Shown here: piece by piece, positions 22,322-35,593 of the stretch
Numbering within the stretch: the first letter of the stretch is position 1
How the letters are laid out: each line of letters starts with the position of its first letter
Notes under the pieces: generated by a model
The model's database searches: none
Seen by the model: the letters and a program-made list of their open reading frames with translations, nothing else
Told to the model about the DNA's origin: nothing
Position numbers and translations under genes: made by a program
Assembly (NCBI GenBank): GCA_001972305.1
Contig: BDDD01002947.1
Coordinates: forward strand, 1 to 64,000
DNA length: 64,000 bases
Direction of reading: 5' to 3'
Origin: Cephalotus follicularis
Lineage: Eukaryota > Streptophyta > Magnoliopsida > Oxalidales > Cephalotaceae

Positions 22322-23318
22322 ATGGACTTGAGGCTTGGGGATGGATCTAGGATCATTGCTCAAGCTACTGGAATTTATGATATTTGTTTGTGTAATAATT
22401 ATATTTTGACATTGGATCCTTGTTATTATGTTATGAATATTGTTCGGAACATTGTAAGTGTTTCTCACTTATGTTTATTGGGCTTGGAGCTTAGATTTCG
22501 AGACATTGGATGTTTTATAAATTCAAACAATGTTTGTGTTGGTAATGGTGTTACCGACAATAGATTATGTCTTAAATACTTCACAATCAAATATCTTGTC
22601 CATTGAGCAAAGTAATAATAGGAAAAGACAAAGAGAAACTGATCTAAATAAAACTTTTACTTGGCATTGTAGACTTGGTCATCTTAGTGATGCTAGACTA
22701 TCACAGTTGGTTAAGGATGATCTCTTTGATATCCCGGACTCAGAGTCCTATCCAACTTGTGAATCCTGTTTATTGGGAAAGATGACCAAATCTCCCTTCT
22801 CTGGTCAAGGAGAAAGGGCTATGGACTTACTGGGCTTAGTCCATACTGACGTATGTGGTCCTATGTCAGTCAGTGCTCGAGGAGGTTACATCTACTTCAT
22901 AAGGTTTACCAATGATTTATCTAGGTATGGTTATGTGTATCTGATGAAACACAAGTCAGAATCCTTTGAGAAATTTAAGGAGTTCAGACTTGAAGTAGAA
23001 AAACAGACAGGTAAATCAATTAAAATACTTCAGTTGGACTGAGGTGGCGAATACCTGTGAGCTGAATTCCTAGGTTATCTTATAGATAACGGAATTCTAT
23101 CTCAGTGGACACCTCCTGGAACACAACAACATAATGGTGTGTCCGAAAGGAGGAATCTGACCTTGTTGGACATGGTTTGATCTATGATGTCTTTTACTGA
23201 CCTTCCTACCTATCTCTGGGGTTATGCCCTAGATACAACTGCTTATATCTTGAATTAGATTCCCTCAAAATCTCTACCTTCCACTCCATACCAGGTATGG
23301 TCAGGGAGGAAACCCAGC
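22322..23318 (+). pseudogene. T1 GAG-pre-integrase and integrase region
   Basis: TWHCRLGHLSDARLSQL is the GAG-pre-integrase H..C motif. HTDVCGPMSVSARGGYIYFI is the integrase catalytic-core start (first acidic residue D), followed by the usual RFTNDLSRYGYVYLMKHKSE. The region is followed directly by RT. It is part of a broken element. Confidence 0.88.
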
Positions 23319-24929
23319 TTGAGCCATTTAAAGGTTTGGGGCTGTCCGGCTTCTGTCAAGAGGCTTGACGCAGATAAGCTAGAAGCGCGGTCAGACCGTT
23401 GCAGGTTTGTGGGGTATCCAAAAAAAACTAAAGGATACTACTTCTACCACCCTAGCGAACAAACAATATTTGTTTCACGAAATGTCGTGTCTCTAGAGAA
23501 GGAATACCTTCTTGAAGGAAACAGTGGGAGCAAGGTGGAACTCAAGGAGTTACCACAGGTAGAAACCACACAAGAGATGGAGGAGTTGGAGGTTGGACCT
23601 TCAACAGACATAGCTGAGATTGGATCTCAGTTAGGCAAAGCTCATTTGAGGAGATCAGGCAGAATCCCATTAGCACTTAAGAGGTATGGTTTCCTCATTG
23701 ATGGTACTGATGAAATCAACATCATTGAAGATGATGAGCCTACTAGCTATCAGGAGGCAGTGCAGGGCACTGAATCTGAAGCATGGCTAGGAGCCATGAA
23801 ATTCGAAATGGATTCCATGTACTGCAACCAAGTTTGGAATTTGGTTGAAGCACCTGAAGGCATAGTGCTTATTGGCTGCAAATGGATCTTCAATAAGAAG
23901 ATGAATGCAGATGAAAAAATCGAGACTTATAAAGCTCGATTAGTGGCGAAAGGGTATAAGCAACGACATGGAGTTGACTATATTGAGACTTTCTCACCTG
24001 TCACCATGCTTAAATCCATTAGGAATTTTCTTGCTATTGCCGCTCATTATGATTACGAGAAATGGCGAATTGATATTAAGACGACATTTTTAAATGGGCA
24101 TCTTGAATAGGACATTTATATGTCCCAACCCAAGGGGTTTACATCTGCCAAGCACCCGCACATGTTGTGCAAGCTCGAACGGTCCATCCATGGACTAATG
24201 CAAGCATCACGTAGCTGGAATCTACGTTTTGATGAAGCAGTCAAAGCCTTTGACTTCATTAAAAATATAGATGAGCCTTGTGTTTATCGAAAACATGAGA
24301 GACCTAGTATCACTTTCTTAGTGCTATATGTAGATGACATCCTACTCATTGTGAATGATGTAGGGATGTTGCAGTCTGCAAATATATGGCTAACTAAGAA
24401 CTTTTTCATGAAGGATTTGGGAGAAGCCACCTATATACTGTGTATTAGGATCTTCAGGGATAGATCCAATAGGTTGCTTGGGCTTTCCCAAAGCCAGTAC
24501 ATCAACAAGGTGCTGAAAAGGTTTAGCATGGAGAATTCCAAGAGAGGACTATTGCCAATAGGCGAAGGAATTCATCTTTCTCGAAAGATGTCTCCTCAGA
24601 CATCTGAAGAGAGAGCACGCATGAGTCGGATAACTTATGCTTCGGTAGCAGGGTCGATCATGTATGCCATGTTATGTACTAGGCCTGATGTTACACATGC
24701 CCTGGGTATGGCAAGTCGATTTCAGTCTGATACCGGTGAGAAGCATTGGGAAATGGTCAAGGGAATTCTGAAGTACCTTAGAAGGACTCAGGATATCTTC
24801 TTGATTTATGGAAATGGTAGTGAGCTGAAATTGGAGGGCTTCACAGACTCCAGTTTTGATAGTGATCCAAATGATCACAAATCTGTCTTTGGGTACATCT
24901 TTGTACTTAATGGTGGAGCTGTGAGCTAG
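23319..24929 (+). pseudogene. T1 reverse transcriptase region
   Basis: Begins with the post-integrase part (LKVWGCPASVKRLDADKLEA, CRFVGYPKKTKGYYFYHP), then Copia RT: WIFNKKMNADEKIETYKARL, VAKGYKQRHGVDYIETFSPV and the polymerase YVDD motif in LYVDDILL. It ends with the RT/RNase H connection (YASVAGSIMYAMLCTRPDVT). RT order and motifs are typical of Copia. Fossil. Confidence 0.92.
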
Positions 24930-25320
24930 CGCAGTTCAAAGCAAGGGACTATTATAGATTCTACCACAGAAGCTGAGTACATAGCAGCCTCAGACGCCGC
25001 CAAGGAGGGTGAATGGATGCGCAAGTTCATTACTGAACTAGGAGTTGTTCCTTCCATCAGTAGTCTAGTTGTTATATACTGTGACAATAATGGGGTTGTA
25101 GCACAAGCCAAGGAACCTCGGTCTCACCAGCGTTCCAAACACATCAAGCGGTGCTATCATTTGGTCTGGGAGATTGTTGGTAGAGGAGATATTCAGCTTG
25201 AGTGGGTCTCCTTAGAGGAGAACACAGCAGATCCATTGACCAAGGCAATGGGCACCAAGGCTCTGGAGCATTATCATGGGATGATGGGTCTAGGCTATAG
25301 GAGTTCATGGCTTGAGGGTC
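24930..25320 (+). pseudogene. T1 RNase H region
   Basis: STTEAEYIAASDAAKEGEWM and IYCDNNGVVAQAKEPRSHQR are Copia RNase H motifs, ending in SLEENTADPLTKAMG shortly before the purine tract. Fossil part of T1. Confidence 0.9.
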
Positions 25321-25330
25321 AAGTGGGAGA
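25321..25330 (+). other. T1 polypurine tract
   Basis: AAGTGGGAGA directly before the 3' LTR start TGTTAGATG, the usual Copia arrangement. Confidence 0.88.
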
Positions 25331-25331
25331 T

Positions 25332-27575
25332 TGTTAGATGTAGTGACCCGACAAGCCATTGGATGGGCTGTCGTATTATATCTATCCTTGTATATAAACA
25401 ATCTTATTCTTTTTATATATAATATGTGCTAATTTGTTATGGCAATATCACTTGTGTTTCATCACTTAATTGAAGTAGTTTATTATTTACCTACTTGCGC
25501 TTGTGATGCCCTGACATAAGGTTGGATGCCTAGCATGGAGGCTGTGAGATTGGTTACCTTATTCCTTATGTCGAATTAGTTCCAAGTCATAGTTTCACTT
25601 TGTGGGCATTAGTGAATCGGATAGACTTGCGCGTATGTTGCCTCTCATGGAATTGGAGGATGGATTCTCTCACAACCATATGTGTTGGACATTAGGGCAA
25701 ATACGGGGTGCGCGCTGGGAGCGTGTACACTGAATTGGACTCGTGTAGGAGACACTGTTTGGGTAGTCGCTATTCTCGTGTCAGTAGTGACTCCAACTTG
25801 TTACAGTTGTGTATAAGTGTTAGTCACTTAGCGAGTTCTCAAACTCGTATAATACTTAGACCTGAGCGATTGCTCAAAATTGTATGGAGACGGTTATGCT
25901 TTGATCTCCACCTTACCCAGTTCTTGCCCAGGGCTCGCAATCGGGTGGTTTTTGGGTATGATCGAATCTATACAAATATAAGCGAGTGCGCAATAAGGGA
26001 TTGTCACACCTGAGTGAAGGTGATCGACCTTATTATGGTCTGATTGTACTTTGGACTTATGAAATCCTTGGCCAAGGTTGAGGTAGATTGGAAATTAGAT
26101 TTTCGGAGAGTCTGCCAAAGGTCCTAGTAATAATCATATATTTTAGATTATTGAGGTATCATCTAGGGTTGACACGTATCCTTACCGTTGACCTCAATCG
26201 AGGCCAAGTATGATAAGGGAGTATAGTATACGTGAATTGATGACTTAGAAGATCTAGGGTTACAGTGATGTGTAATAATTATGGGAAAATTAATTAGATT
26301 AATTTTTTCATCTGGATAATATTAGATATTATTCAGAAAATATTTAGAATGGCTTAACCAAACTTTGGGGGGTTTCGGTAATTTATAAACACCACTGATA
26401 CTAACTGAGATTTTAAAGGGTCCCTTCCCGATAATGATATGTGCATTAATATGTTGGACATACTAAGTCTTGGTGTATTTTATAAAATCATATATCAGTT
26501 AGGTGGATCTTATATTTTGTGGAAACACATTTGCTTGATCTTACTTAATCAATATTCGAAGGGATACTTAAATCACTGAAATGAGTTGGACTCACTTAAG
26601 TTATATGTTTTAATCAGTCTTCTAACCGTCGACGCCTTTTGGAAAAGCGTCGACGCTTATGATATGTTTAAGCGCCGATGTTTTGTGAAAAGCATCGACA
26701 CTTAGTCGTCTAAAGGTCGGCGTCTTTTGGAAAAAAGTTGATGTTTAACTAGTATAAGTGTCAACTCTTTTGGATAAGCATCGACGCTATGAACGTGACA
26801 GTTTGTGCCCTGCAAGGGCACACGACGTGGGCACATTTCCACTTTTATCTCCAGCCATTTTCTCCCTTTCATGCATGATGGGTACTCGTGGGAATCAGGC
26901 TTCAAGCTCCCTTTGAGGTAGCATCATGATCCTATGAGAATGGGATAATGGGAGAGTGGGAAAGTGGGTATTGTGGCTGATATAGTGTGCAAGTGAGAGA
27001 GAGGTTTGTATGCCGAAATTTTGAGAAAAGATAGTTTTGCTGGGCAAAGATGAGACTGACGTCTCTGCACACTTCGAGTGTTCCTTTTCACTGATTCATT
27101 CACCAAGCAAATTGCTTATCAAGGGTGAATTGTTTTTTATTATATTGGTCAAACTCAATCTTCTTTTCATAAGCATTGAGAGAGAGTGTGTGTGATAAGA
27201 AACTGTGTTAGTTTATTGCTGGTTGGGAGCAGCTGTTGAACCAGGGTATTTGGGAAGCATTTTGAGGGAGTCTACCCAAGCGTGTACCGGCAAAGAAAGA
27301 AGGAGCCTACACCCGTTGGTATATAGTCCTTACCTCCCTCTCTTGTTGCCATGCTTTGCCATGCTTGGGTGTCACCATTGCTTGTCTTTTGTGACACCAA
27401 TTCATTTCTTGTGATGATGTGGTGATCCTTGTGGCTTGTGTTCTTGATTTTATGGACTGTTTTGATTTGTAAAGGGTGTTATTCCGCTGCTATATATGTA
27501 TGTCAAATTTTTTATTCTACACCCTTTAACCCTTTGTCCATTTTGGCACCGGAAATGGTTTTACCGTTTCCTTCA
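25332..27575 (+). repeat. T1 3' LTR (copy C)
   Basis: A 2.24 kb LTR, TGTTAGATG to TTTCCTTCA, the longest and reference copy of this LTR family here. TGTATATAAAC near 25389 is a candidate TATA element. It contains a GTCGAC-type array (26625-26788). Frames such as 25708-26013 are LTR sequence repeated in copies A and B and show no domain. The right edge abuts Athila sequence. Confidence 0.92.
26625..26788. repeat. GCGTCGACGC-type word array in T1 3' LTR
   Basis: About eight words collinear with those of the 5' LTR (18579-18742), for example CCGTCGACGCC and GCGTCGACGC, several with point differences between the two LTRs. Confidence 0.85.
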
Positions 27576-28137
27576 GAACAATCAGAATTAAATTGCTTAA
27601 TGGCCCAAAAGGCTCGATGTTCTAACTCCACAGAAAGATGACAAGCTTTACCGTATACAAGCCGGTAAGGAGATTGACAAAGATCAGTCTTGAAAGCAGT
27701 TCAATAAGCCCATAACGCGTCCACGAGTCGAGTGGACCAATCCTTTCGGCTGGGGCGGGCTATTTTTTTTGAGAATTTGCTTGATTTGGCGATTAGATAC
27801 CTCAACTTGCCCACTTGTTTAAGGATGATATGGTGTAGCGAGCTTGTGAGTAATCCCATACCTTTTCATAAGGGCTTCGAAAGAATGATTGCAAAAATGA
27901 GTACCCTATCACTAATAATGGCTCATGTGTTCCTTGAGAAATTTAACAACAACGGAGTTGTCTTGGTTCGACAAGGAATCGCCTCTGTCCACTTCGAAAC
28001 ATAATCAACTGCTAAAAGGATGTAGAGATTCCCAAACGAGTTGGGAAACGGACCCATGAAATCAATACCCCAAACATCAAAAATCTCAACTGTCAAAATC
28101 GGTGTCAAAGGCATCATATTACATTTCATCACATGGC
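27576..28137 (-). pseudogene. Athila integrase region (partial)
   Basis: The frame at 27923-28132 reads VEIFDVWGIDFMGPFPNSFG and LYILLAVDYVSKWTEAIPCR, the integrase catalytic-core start of Athila elements. Sequence down to 27576 continues the integrase at low quality. Fossil part. Confidence 0.85.
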
Positions 28138-30048
28138 CTAAACATTGACACGAGGCACAAGCTCGACAGTGCTGAAAAGCATCTCTGAGCCAATAAAAAC
28201 CACATTGTAAAACCTTGGCCGCTGTCTTGGTTGGGCCGAAATGGCCACCACACGCCTATCATGACAAAAAGACAGAATTGAGCGATGCTCATGATCAGGA
28301 ACACATCGTCGGAAAATTAAATCCGGACATGCTTTGAAAAGATAAGGATCATCCCAGAAAAAATGTTTAACTTTGGAGAGGAACCTACGCTTATCTTGAG
28401 CAGAATACTTTGGTGGTATGAATCCTGAAATGAGATAATTCACTATATCCGCATACCATGGTTCGCTCTCGATGCACGTAAGCTGATCATCAGGGAAGTT
28501 CTCATTGATCAGACCCTTTTCCTCATGTGCATTGGAGAGTCGGGATAAGTGGTTGGTGACTAGGTTCTCAGTCCCTTTCTTGTCTCGAATTTCTATGTCA
28601 AATTCTTGAAGTAACAAAATCCAACGTATGAGACGCGCTTTTGCATCCTTTTTGCTCACCAGGTACCGAATCGCAGCGTGATCAGTGCAAACAATGACAT
28701 GTGATCCTAAAAGATATGATCGGAATTTTTCAAGTGCAAAAACCACAGCTAAAAGCTCTTTCTCAGTGGTCGTATAATTCAGTTGCTCGTCGAAGAGGGT
28801 CCTACTTGCATAGTAAATGACATGAGGAAATTTATTCATTCTTTGTCCGAGAACTGCTCCAATGTCACTATTGGTAGCGTCACACATAATCTCAAAAGAC
28901 TCAGTCCAAATTGGTGCCTGAATGATAGGAGCGGATGTGAGCTCCTTCTTTAAGCGGTTAAATGCTACAAGGCACTCGTCAGAGAAAACAAAATCTTGAT
29001 CTTTCGCTAGGAGCGAAGTCAAGGGATGTGCTACCTTGCTAAAATCCTTGATGAACCATTGATAAAAACCAGCATGTCCTAGGAATACTCGGATGTCTTT
29101 CACATTTCTTGGTGGAGGCAAATGCTTGATGACTTCTATTTTCACTTTATCTACTTGAATTCCTTCTTTTGACACTACATGCCCAAGAACGATCTCCTTC
29201 TTCACCGTGAAATTGCACTTCTCCCAATAAAGCACTAAATTCTTCTCTCTACTTCTTTCAAGTACTAATTTCAGGTGATGAAGGCATTCAGAAAATGAGG
29301 AACCATGAATAGAAAAGTCATCCATAAACACTTCAAGAAAGTCTTCCACCATGTTAGAAAAAATACTCATCATGCACCTTTGGAAGGTAGCAGGGGCATT
29401 GCAAAGGCCAAACGACAAGCGTCGGTAAGCAAATGTTCCGAAAGGGCATGTGAATGTAGTTTTCTCTTGATCTTGCAAAGTGATGGGAATTTGATTGTAT
29501 CCAGAGTACCCATCGAGAAAGCAATAATACTCATGACCAGCCAACCTATCCAGCATTTGATCGATAAACTAAAGGGGAAAGTGATCCTTTCAGGTGGCAG
29601 TATTCAATTTGCGGTATTCGATGCACACCCTCCATCTGGTTTGAATTTTGGTTAGAATTAAATCATTGGTGGAGGATTCCACTACCGTCACTCTAGATTT
29701 CTTTGGAACAATGTGGACTGGACTTACCCATTGACTATCTGAAATGGGATAAATGATCCCATTGTCCAGCCACTTCAAGATTTCTTTTTGTATGGCTTCA
29801 TTCATCACAGGATTCGTCCTTCTTTGAGGTTCTCTAAAGGGTTTGGATCCCTCTATGAGATTTATACGATGCTCGCAAATAGAAGGACTAAGTCCTTTGA
29901 TGTCAGCCATTGTCCAATCAATTGCCTCTTTATTTTCTTTAAGTAAGTGAATAACTTCCTCTTCCTGACTTTGAGTAAGATCGGACGAAAGAATAACAGA
30001 AAGAGTTTGGTTTTCACCTAGGAATGAATATTTCAATGTGGAGGGCAA
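28138..30048 (-). pseudogene. Athila reverse transcriptase and RNase H
   Basis: From higher to lower coordinates: RT N-terminal part (EAIDWTMADIKGLSPSICEH, EGSKPFREPQRRTNPVMNEA), RT core ([13 protein letters not shown], polymerase site in FMDDFSIHG), the thumb ([20 protein letters not shown]), and Gypsy RNase H ([20 protein letters not shown]). An integrase zinc-binding region follows ([12 protein letters not shown]). All on the minus strand. Fossil. Confidence 0.92.
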
Positions 30049-30177
30049 TTATTTTAGGTCAAGTTTGGGTGGCTCTTCTATTGATGGTTTAGGTGGGGAT
30101 GTGGACAAGGGTCCAACTGGCTCTAATGGCTGCATGCTAAAGACATCAAAGAAATCCCCTCTGTCAATATCCTATAA

Positions 30178-30786
30178 TTATTGCAGACACTCATTGAAAT
30201 TTCCCTCAAAATCAAAGTCAAACTGTGTCTCAATGTGGTCGGGAATTGAGTGTATAGCGCTCTTCTCCTCAAAATCAGCGGAATGCTTGCCCAAGCGAAA
30301 GACATTAAAATCCACTGACGTGTTTCCAAAACTTAGCTTCATCAGACCATTGTGACAATTGATCAAAGCATTACTAATCGCCAAGAATGGTCTACCGAGG
30401 ATCACTGGGATTTGATCATGTAGGTTTGCAACAGGCTGGGAGCCTAAGATGACAAAGTCGACGGGAAAGAAAAATTTACCAACCTTTATCAACGCATCCT
30501 CAATTTTTCCTCGCGACACCTTCACAGACCTATCTGCTAATTGTAACGTCATTGTGGTCGATCGTAACTCTCCTAGTCCAAGCTTCTCAAAAATTGATGA
30601 TGGAAATAGATTCACACTTGCTCCTAAATCGAGCAAGGCATGTTCAATTCTAGTGTTGCCGATGACACAAGAGATTGTTGGGCAGCAAGGGTCTTTATAC
30701 TTTTGCACCATGGGCTGCAAAAATATCGCACTAATGTTGGCTGCCAAGAAAGCCTTTTTGGGAGTCTGAAGAATCCTCTTTTTCAT
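30178..30786 (-). pseudogene. Athila protease region
   Basis: A 202-codon frame with the aspartic protease-like motif ALLDLGASVNLFPSSIF and the flap-like region VILGRPFLAISNALIN. The DLGAS form is usual in Athila elements. It sits between gag and RT on the minus strand. Confidence 0.88.
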
Positions 30787-32601
30787 GCATAAGTCTTTTA
30801 GGACTTTTTGTGTAAGAGGGCACCTGCTCGATGGCTTCTAGCAATGGAATATTGATTCGGACTTGCTTAAAGGTTTCAATGATCTTTTCCATTGTTGGGG
30901 CTTTTTTATGTTTCTCCAATATCTTTGGAAAAGGAAGTGGTGGATCATATGAACGCTCGGGTACCACTACCGGTTGTTCCTTTTCCTTGTCTTATTGCCC
31001 TTCCTCGATTCATCTTTCTCCTTCGAAGTCGTTGGTTGCACAAAGCAGTCAACCAATGATTCTTTTAATTTATTGTGCGCTAAAGGCTCGTCCAATTGGT
31101 CGCTCACTTCTTTAGTTTGATCCGTTGATTGGTACTCATTTCCACTCCTTAAGGAAAAAACTTGTTTTGATGGACCCGAGAAGGAGGAAGAGACTTGCAG
31201 ATTAGATGTAGGTTGGGTTGGAGCTGGATAATTCATGGCCGTCCTAGGATTCGGGTCAGGTTGGGATGACATTTTTCCTTTCTCTCTTTCATGTAGAGCT
31301 GATGCTAGTTGTGAAATTTGTTTCTCCACGTTATGCTGACTAGTCATCACAGTGCTCATGAGGAGCTTTATGCTCTTTTCTAACAACGACATTCTAGAAA
31401 TTCCTTCCCTTTGGTTCAACAATCTTGGTGATTGTTGATTTTGAAACTGACTTTGTGGTGGGAAGGATGGTCGACCATTACTTGAATTTTGAGGGAACCT
31501 TTGATAGGTCTGCTATGGAGCAGACTGACTAGAAAAGCTCGAAGGTTACCCCGAAAAGTGTGAAGGTTGGGCAACAAAGCTCGAAGGCTGCCCATAAGAA
31601 TTGGAATTTTTATCCGAAAAGTTCACGGGCCCTCTCGTGTTTTGCCCTTAACTCCATGAGAGATTTGGATGATTTCGCCAACCTAGATTATAAGTGGTAC
31701 TATACGAGTTGTATTGATTCATTGCGGAAACATTCTCAGGAGTATATTGATTTTTAATGAATTGTTGGCATTCTTAAATGACATGATTCGGGGATTGACA
31801 CCACGAACACATAGGGGCGCTTTGGTCGATATGATTTACTTGCTCGGAACCCCTAATTAACGACTCTAATATCTTGAAACGACTATCTAATTGCGCCTCT
31901 AAGGAGACCGCTCCCTCGACAACATACCCTTTGTTTGGAAAAGCTCTCTCTGAAAGTTGAGTGGACTCCCACTACCTAGTTCGCTCACCCAAATCTAGAA
32001 GGAGATTCCAAGCCTCGTTTTCATCCATGGTGAACCCATGAGGACACATTGCTTCGACCAATTGCTTGGTCTGGTAGATAATTTGGCGTAAATGCCACAT
32101 GTTCACACCGTGATGAGGACACTCTAAGAGAAGGTCTTTAAAATGTTCCATACAACGGGAAAAGGATTCATTGGGTTGCTGGCGAAACTGGAGAATGTCG
32201 TTCATAAGTTTATTGGTTTTGTGAAGCAGGAAGAATTTCTTTAGGAACTAAACAGTGAAATGGTCCCATGTAGAGATGGAACCATTGGGGAGACTGTAGA
32301 GCCACTTTTTAGTTCCATCCTTCAAAGAAAAGTTTATGAAACGCAATTTGATTGCGTCATCCAAGAGTTGCTGAAGTTTCATGAGGGCACACACCTCCTC
32401 AAACTCGCGAAGGAAGAGATATGCATCCTTATTAGGTAATCCACAAAAGTGCGGGAGCATGCTAATAAACTGAGATTTCAACTCTAAATTATTCCCTTGA
32501 GCAGCACGCAACAGGATACAGGATACATGAATAGAATTTATCACGCATAGTTTGAAATGGTCGTTCATTCGTCTTTGGTGCTTGTTGATTAGTTCGCTCA
32601 A
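30787..32601 (-). pseudogene. Athila gag region
   Basis: Capsid motifs of the Gypsy 'retrotransposon gag' type at high coordinates (HFCGLPNKDAYLFLREFEEV, KWLYSLPNGSISTWDHF; then RQQPNESFSRCMEHFKDLLL), followed by a low-complexity C-terminal region (30967-31422). It lies on the minus strand upstream of the protease. Fossil, broken. Confidence 0.85.
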
Positions 32602-32954
32602 GACGATTATTTATGCCATGCACCTACTCAATCCTAAACTAAGAAAACTTAATAACTAATGCTATCTTAAACTAAAGCAGGTTCTTTTTTAAAAATAAGG
32701 TTTATGTAAAGACGAATTTAAACTAAGATTATTAAAAGTTATGTAGATAACAAATTTAGCAAAATCAGGGTTTGTTAAAGCTTTTGCAAAGATTGTTAGA
32801 ATTTGTTGAAAGCTTATGCAACCAACCCTAATTAAACTAAGCACGGAAGCAAGAAAATTAAAGCAAAAACAAAAACAAAAATAAAAATAACAGTAAAAAT
32901 AAAAACAAATACTACAAATCAGTTGATCAAATTTAAACAACTTTAAAACTTGTT
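32602..32954 (-). other. Athila leader
   Basis: The AT-rich stretch between primer site and gag. The frame at 32689-32985 is a repetitive AAAAATAAAAACA-type sequence and is not supported as a gene. Confidence 0.6.
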
Positions 32955-32972
32955 TCCCCTGCAACGGTGCAA
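32955..32972 (-). other. Athila primer binding site (tRNA-Asp type)
   Basis: On the minus strand TTGCACCGTTGCAGGGGA, about 15 of 18 positions matching the tRNA-Asp complement TGGCGCCGTTGCCGGGGA used by Athila elements. It lies a few bases from the LTR end at 32979. Confidence 0.75.
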
Positions 32973-33209
32973 AAAACTTGTTCACATCAAAAGAATGTTT
33001 TAAAATTTATACCGCAAGTGCACGGTTGTGCAGTAATTGGTCGAACACTAGGCAACAAGTTAAACTAGTTATAATTTATTCAACCTAGGTGAAGTATACC
33101 AAATTTGAGGCAAACTATAAAAAACTACTCTTAAATAAGCAAAAATGAAGAAAGAGGCAACAAAGGCGTTGACGAGAATCAAAGAAAACAATAAAGGCAT
33201 CGATGCTTT

Positions 33210-33214
33210 GTTAG
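33210..33214 (+). repeat. G2 target-site duplication, left
   Basis: GTTAG next to the LTR edge TGTCACACCCCG; it pairs with GCTAG at 43666-43670 (one mismatch). Confidence 0.7.
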
Positions 33215-34505
33215 TGTCACACCCCGCCTTCCGTTAAGACAACATATATGGCGATATCAGTTATAAATATAATCCAGCATTCGAAATTTAAACAAATTTC
33301 ATTAAATCATAGCGGAAGCATTCCATTTGCCGGATTATAAAATTATCCGCACGCAGCCCATACTACGTGCTTCTACAATACCAACAATTATCCTTTTACA
33401 TATAGGAAAAGTAAACAACAACAACGGAGTGTGAACGTTCATTACAATACAAAACATAATGAATAACAACCTTAATAGATATAGAAGCTCTCGAATAAAG
33501 CTTTAGCAGCACTTCCCCAAACGCCTTCACTTAATCTGAAATTGTAGGGGGTTAGCCGTTGTCCTCACTTGGCTAAGCAGGAATAAAGCATGATAAAGAA
33601 TATATAAATGTAACATGCATGTCAGTCATTTGAAATAACATATCTATAAGTATTTCAATATATATAAGTAACCATGCCAAGTGGCCATAGACAATACAAT
33701 TCAGGAATACTGCACAAGGGTAAAATCAATCAATACAGTGGTTTGGGTGTCACATGTCGCTAACTCCTAGCACCAACTGTGCACCACCTAACTATCATCC
33801 CACACTCCGAAGAAGATAGACCAGGTCAATTCTATCGGCATTTAGTGGGTAGGTAACAATCAGGATCTGCAATGCAGATAAGTGTGGTGGAAGCTCTAGC
33901 CAACTCCTGGCACATGGGACCACCCCGTAGCCAGTGATGTCTCTTATCACTCGACTAACGACAATAAGCATAGACAAACAATGCAATCAATTCAATAGCA
34001 ATATTACATAAGTTTATAATATGCAATATAAAGTGGTTTTCTTTTGAACATTTAAGAGTTCAGTGACTGTACCTCTCTTTTGGAGGAACAATATTCAATA
34101 CAGTAGTTGTGCCTCTCATGGGAGGAAAATCAGTAAATCATTTGCCAATAAGGTTTAATTGGAAACAACGAAGAAAACCCCTATTTGTGCTTATAGCACT
34201 AGTTGGTTCAATCATTAATGTTAAGTGTAACAATAACATTTATGAACACTTAATAGTTATACAGTATGTATAACAGCATCATTAAACAGTAGCAGAACAA
34301 ACATAATTCAAGGGTTCAATAAGATGTTAGCATACCCTAGTCATTCTTGCATAACTTGTCACAATGAGTGCATAAGTTGTTCACTTTCTGTAATATAACT
34401 ACCTAAGGCCAAGATTGACTATTACAATCATCCCTTGTGGAGGCCAGGGCAATTACACACAATTATAAGCCTAACATCAGCTAATCTTAGCTTTTTGTCA
34501 CTTAA

Positions 34506-34592
34506 CAGTCGGTTGTTCATAAGAATAGACGGCTGTTTTAATTAGGTAGTCGACTGTTTGTCCTTTATAGTCGACTGGTTACAGTCGACTGT
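34506..34592. repeat. CAGTCGACTG-type cluster 1, G2 left LTR
   Basis: About five words (CAGTCGGTTG, TAGTCGACTG, TAGTCGACTGG, CAGTCGACTG). The right LTR has an additional copy at the matching place. Confidence 0.85.
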
Positions 34593-35485
34593 TTTTACCC
34601 AGAAACGCCAGGCAATAGTTTAATAAAATAGAGTATGCACGCTCACAATCCAATTTCACTCAATCCATAACATGCAATCATACAGAAAACATCCAGGCAT
34701 GATATACATGTTATATCTTCTAAAGCATGTCAAAACCCCTACCTCAACCGCTATCCCGAAATCAAATTGAGTTGATTTCTCTCTTTGAGTTCCAAGTCTC
34801 AACTCCACACCAACTTTCCAATTCCAGCAGGTTATTCTATACAGTTGCACGTTTATGGGTTTAGATACCAAAACCAGTAAGTTTAACTAGTTATCTAACC
34901 ATGATAACATCAAGAATTGAGTTAGAAGCTTATAATCAATTTCCTAAGTTCCATTTTCATTTCCTAATTAAACCAAGTTCAATCCCCAATTTCCAGGCTT
35001 ATTATTGATGATCATGTTTAATCAGTAGGGTTATAGAACGAACATGCTACTGTTTAACTATAACTTCAACAATAACAGATCTTGGAGCTTACCAGGAATC
35101 AAAGCTTCAACTCCTCCTTTGAACTCCAATCCTTCAACATGCATCCAAGAATTTTTCCAGTAAGAGTTCCTCTATCCTCAGTGTTTCTAACTCTCTAATC
35201 ACTCATGCTGCCTCTGTTTATAAGGGAAACTCAATCCCGTTTCATTCATTACTCTTGTTTCCACATTTTCTCTTCTCTCTCTCACATGCATCTCTTCTTT
35301 CAATTTCTTTCTCACTTTTCTGCTGTGATTGCAGGTTACAGGTCTTGCAGAAGGAGTAGAGAACATGCAAGGAACTCAGTCTGCATGTTGTACACCTGGT
35401 GGCACACATCTATCACGCAAGTCACGTTTAGGCTGCCACTGCCCTGTTTTCCACCCCATGCACAAACACTTGTCCTGTGCCTTAT

Positions 35486-35593
35486 CAGTCGACTATATTC
35501 ACTTGGCAGTCGACTGTCAACTCCTCGCATCAACCAGTCGACTGTCAACTCCTCGCATCAACCAGTCGGCTGTTACCCTATGACAGTCGGCTG
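35486..35593. repeat. CAGTCGACTG-type cluster 2, G2 left LTR
   Basis: About five words. Two successive units of about 28 bp (CAGTCGACTGTCAACTCCTC plus GCATCAAC) are in exact tandem here but single in the right LTR, a post-insertion tandem duplication. Confidence 0.85.

Larger units (their letters stand above)
17640..27575 (+). mobile_element. T1: Copia element with both LTRs (fossil)
   Basis: Order on the plus strand: 5' LTR, tRNA-iMet-type primer site, long leader, gag, protease/pre-integrase, integrase, RT, RNase H, purine tract, 3' LTR. It is nearly full-length, but the start of its 5' LTR is replaced by a CACTA stub. The coding region is broken, with about six or more breaks. Hand comparison of about 200 bp of the two LTRs shows roughly 8-10% difference, so it is an old insertion. 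The gag (ETNKLEGPNFNDWHRNLKIV) is of a widespread Copia type; I do not assign a lineage. The 3' edge joins Athila integrase sequence. Confidence 0.92.
27576..33214 (-). mobile_element. Athila-like Gypsy element, interior and end of 5' LTR (fossil)
   Basis: On the minus strand: LTR end (32979-33214), tRNA-Asp-type primer site, gag, protease, RT, RNase H, integrase. RT motifs are of the Athila type ([40 protein letters not shown]). The integrase is cut off at 27576 by the T1 3' LTR, and no 3' LTR is seen. The rest of the 5' LTR continues at 43666-44978, on the far side of the inserted Gypsy G2. The coding region is broken, with roughly six or more breaks. Confidence 0.9.
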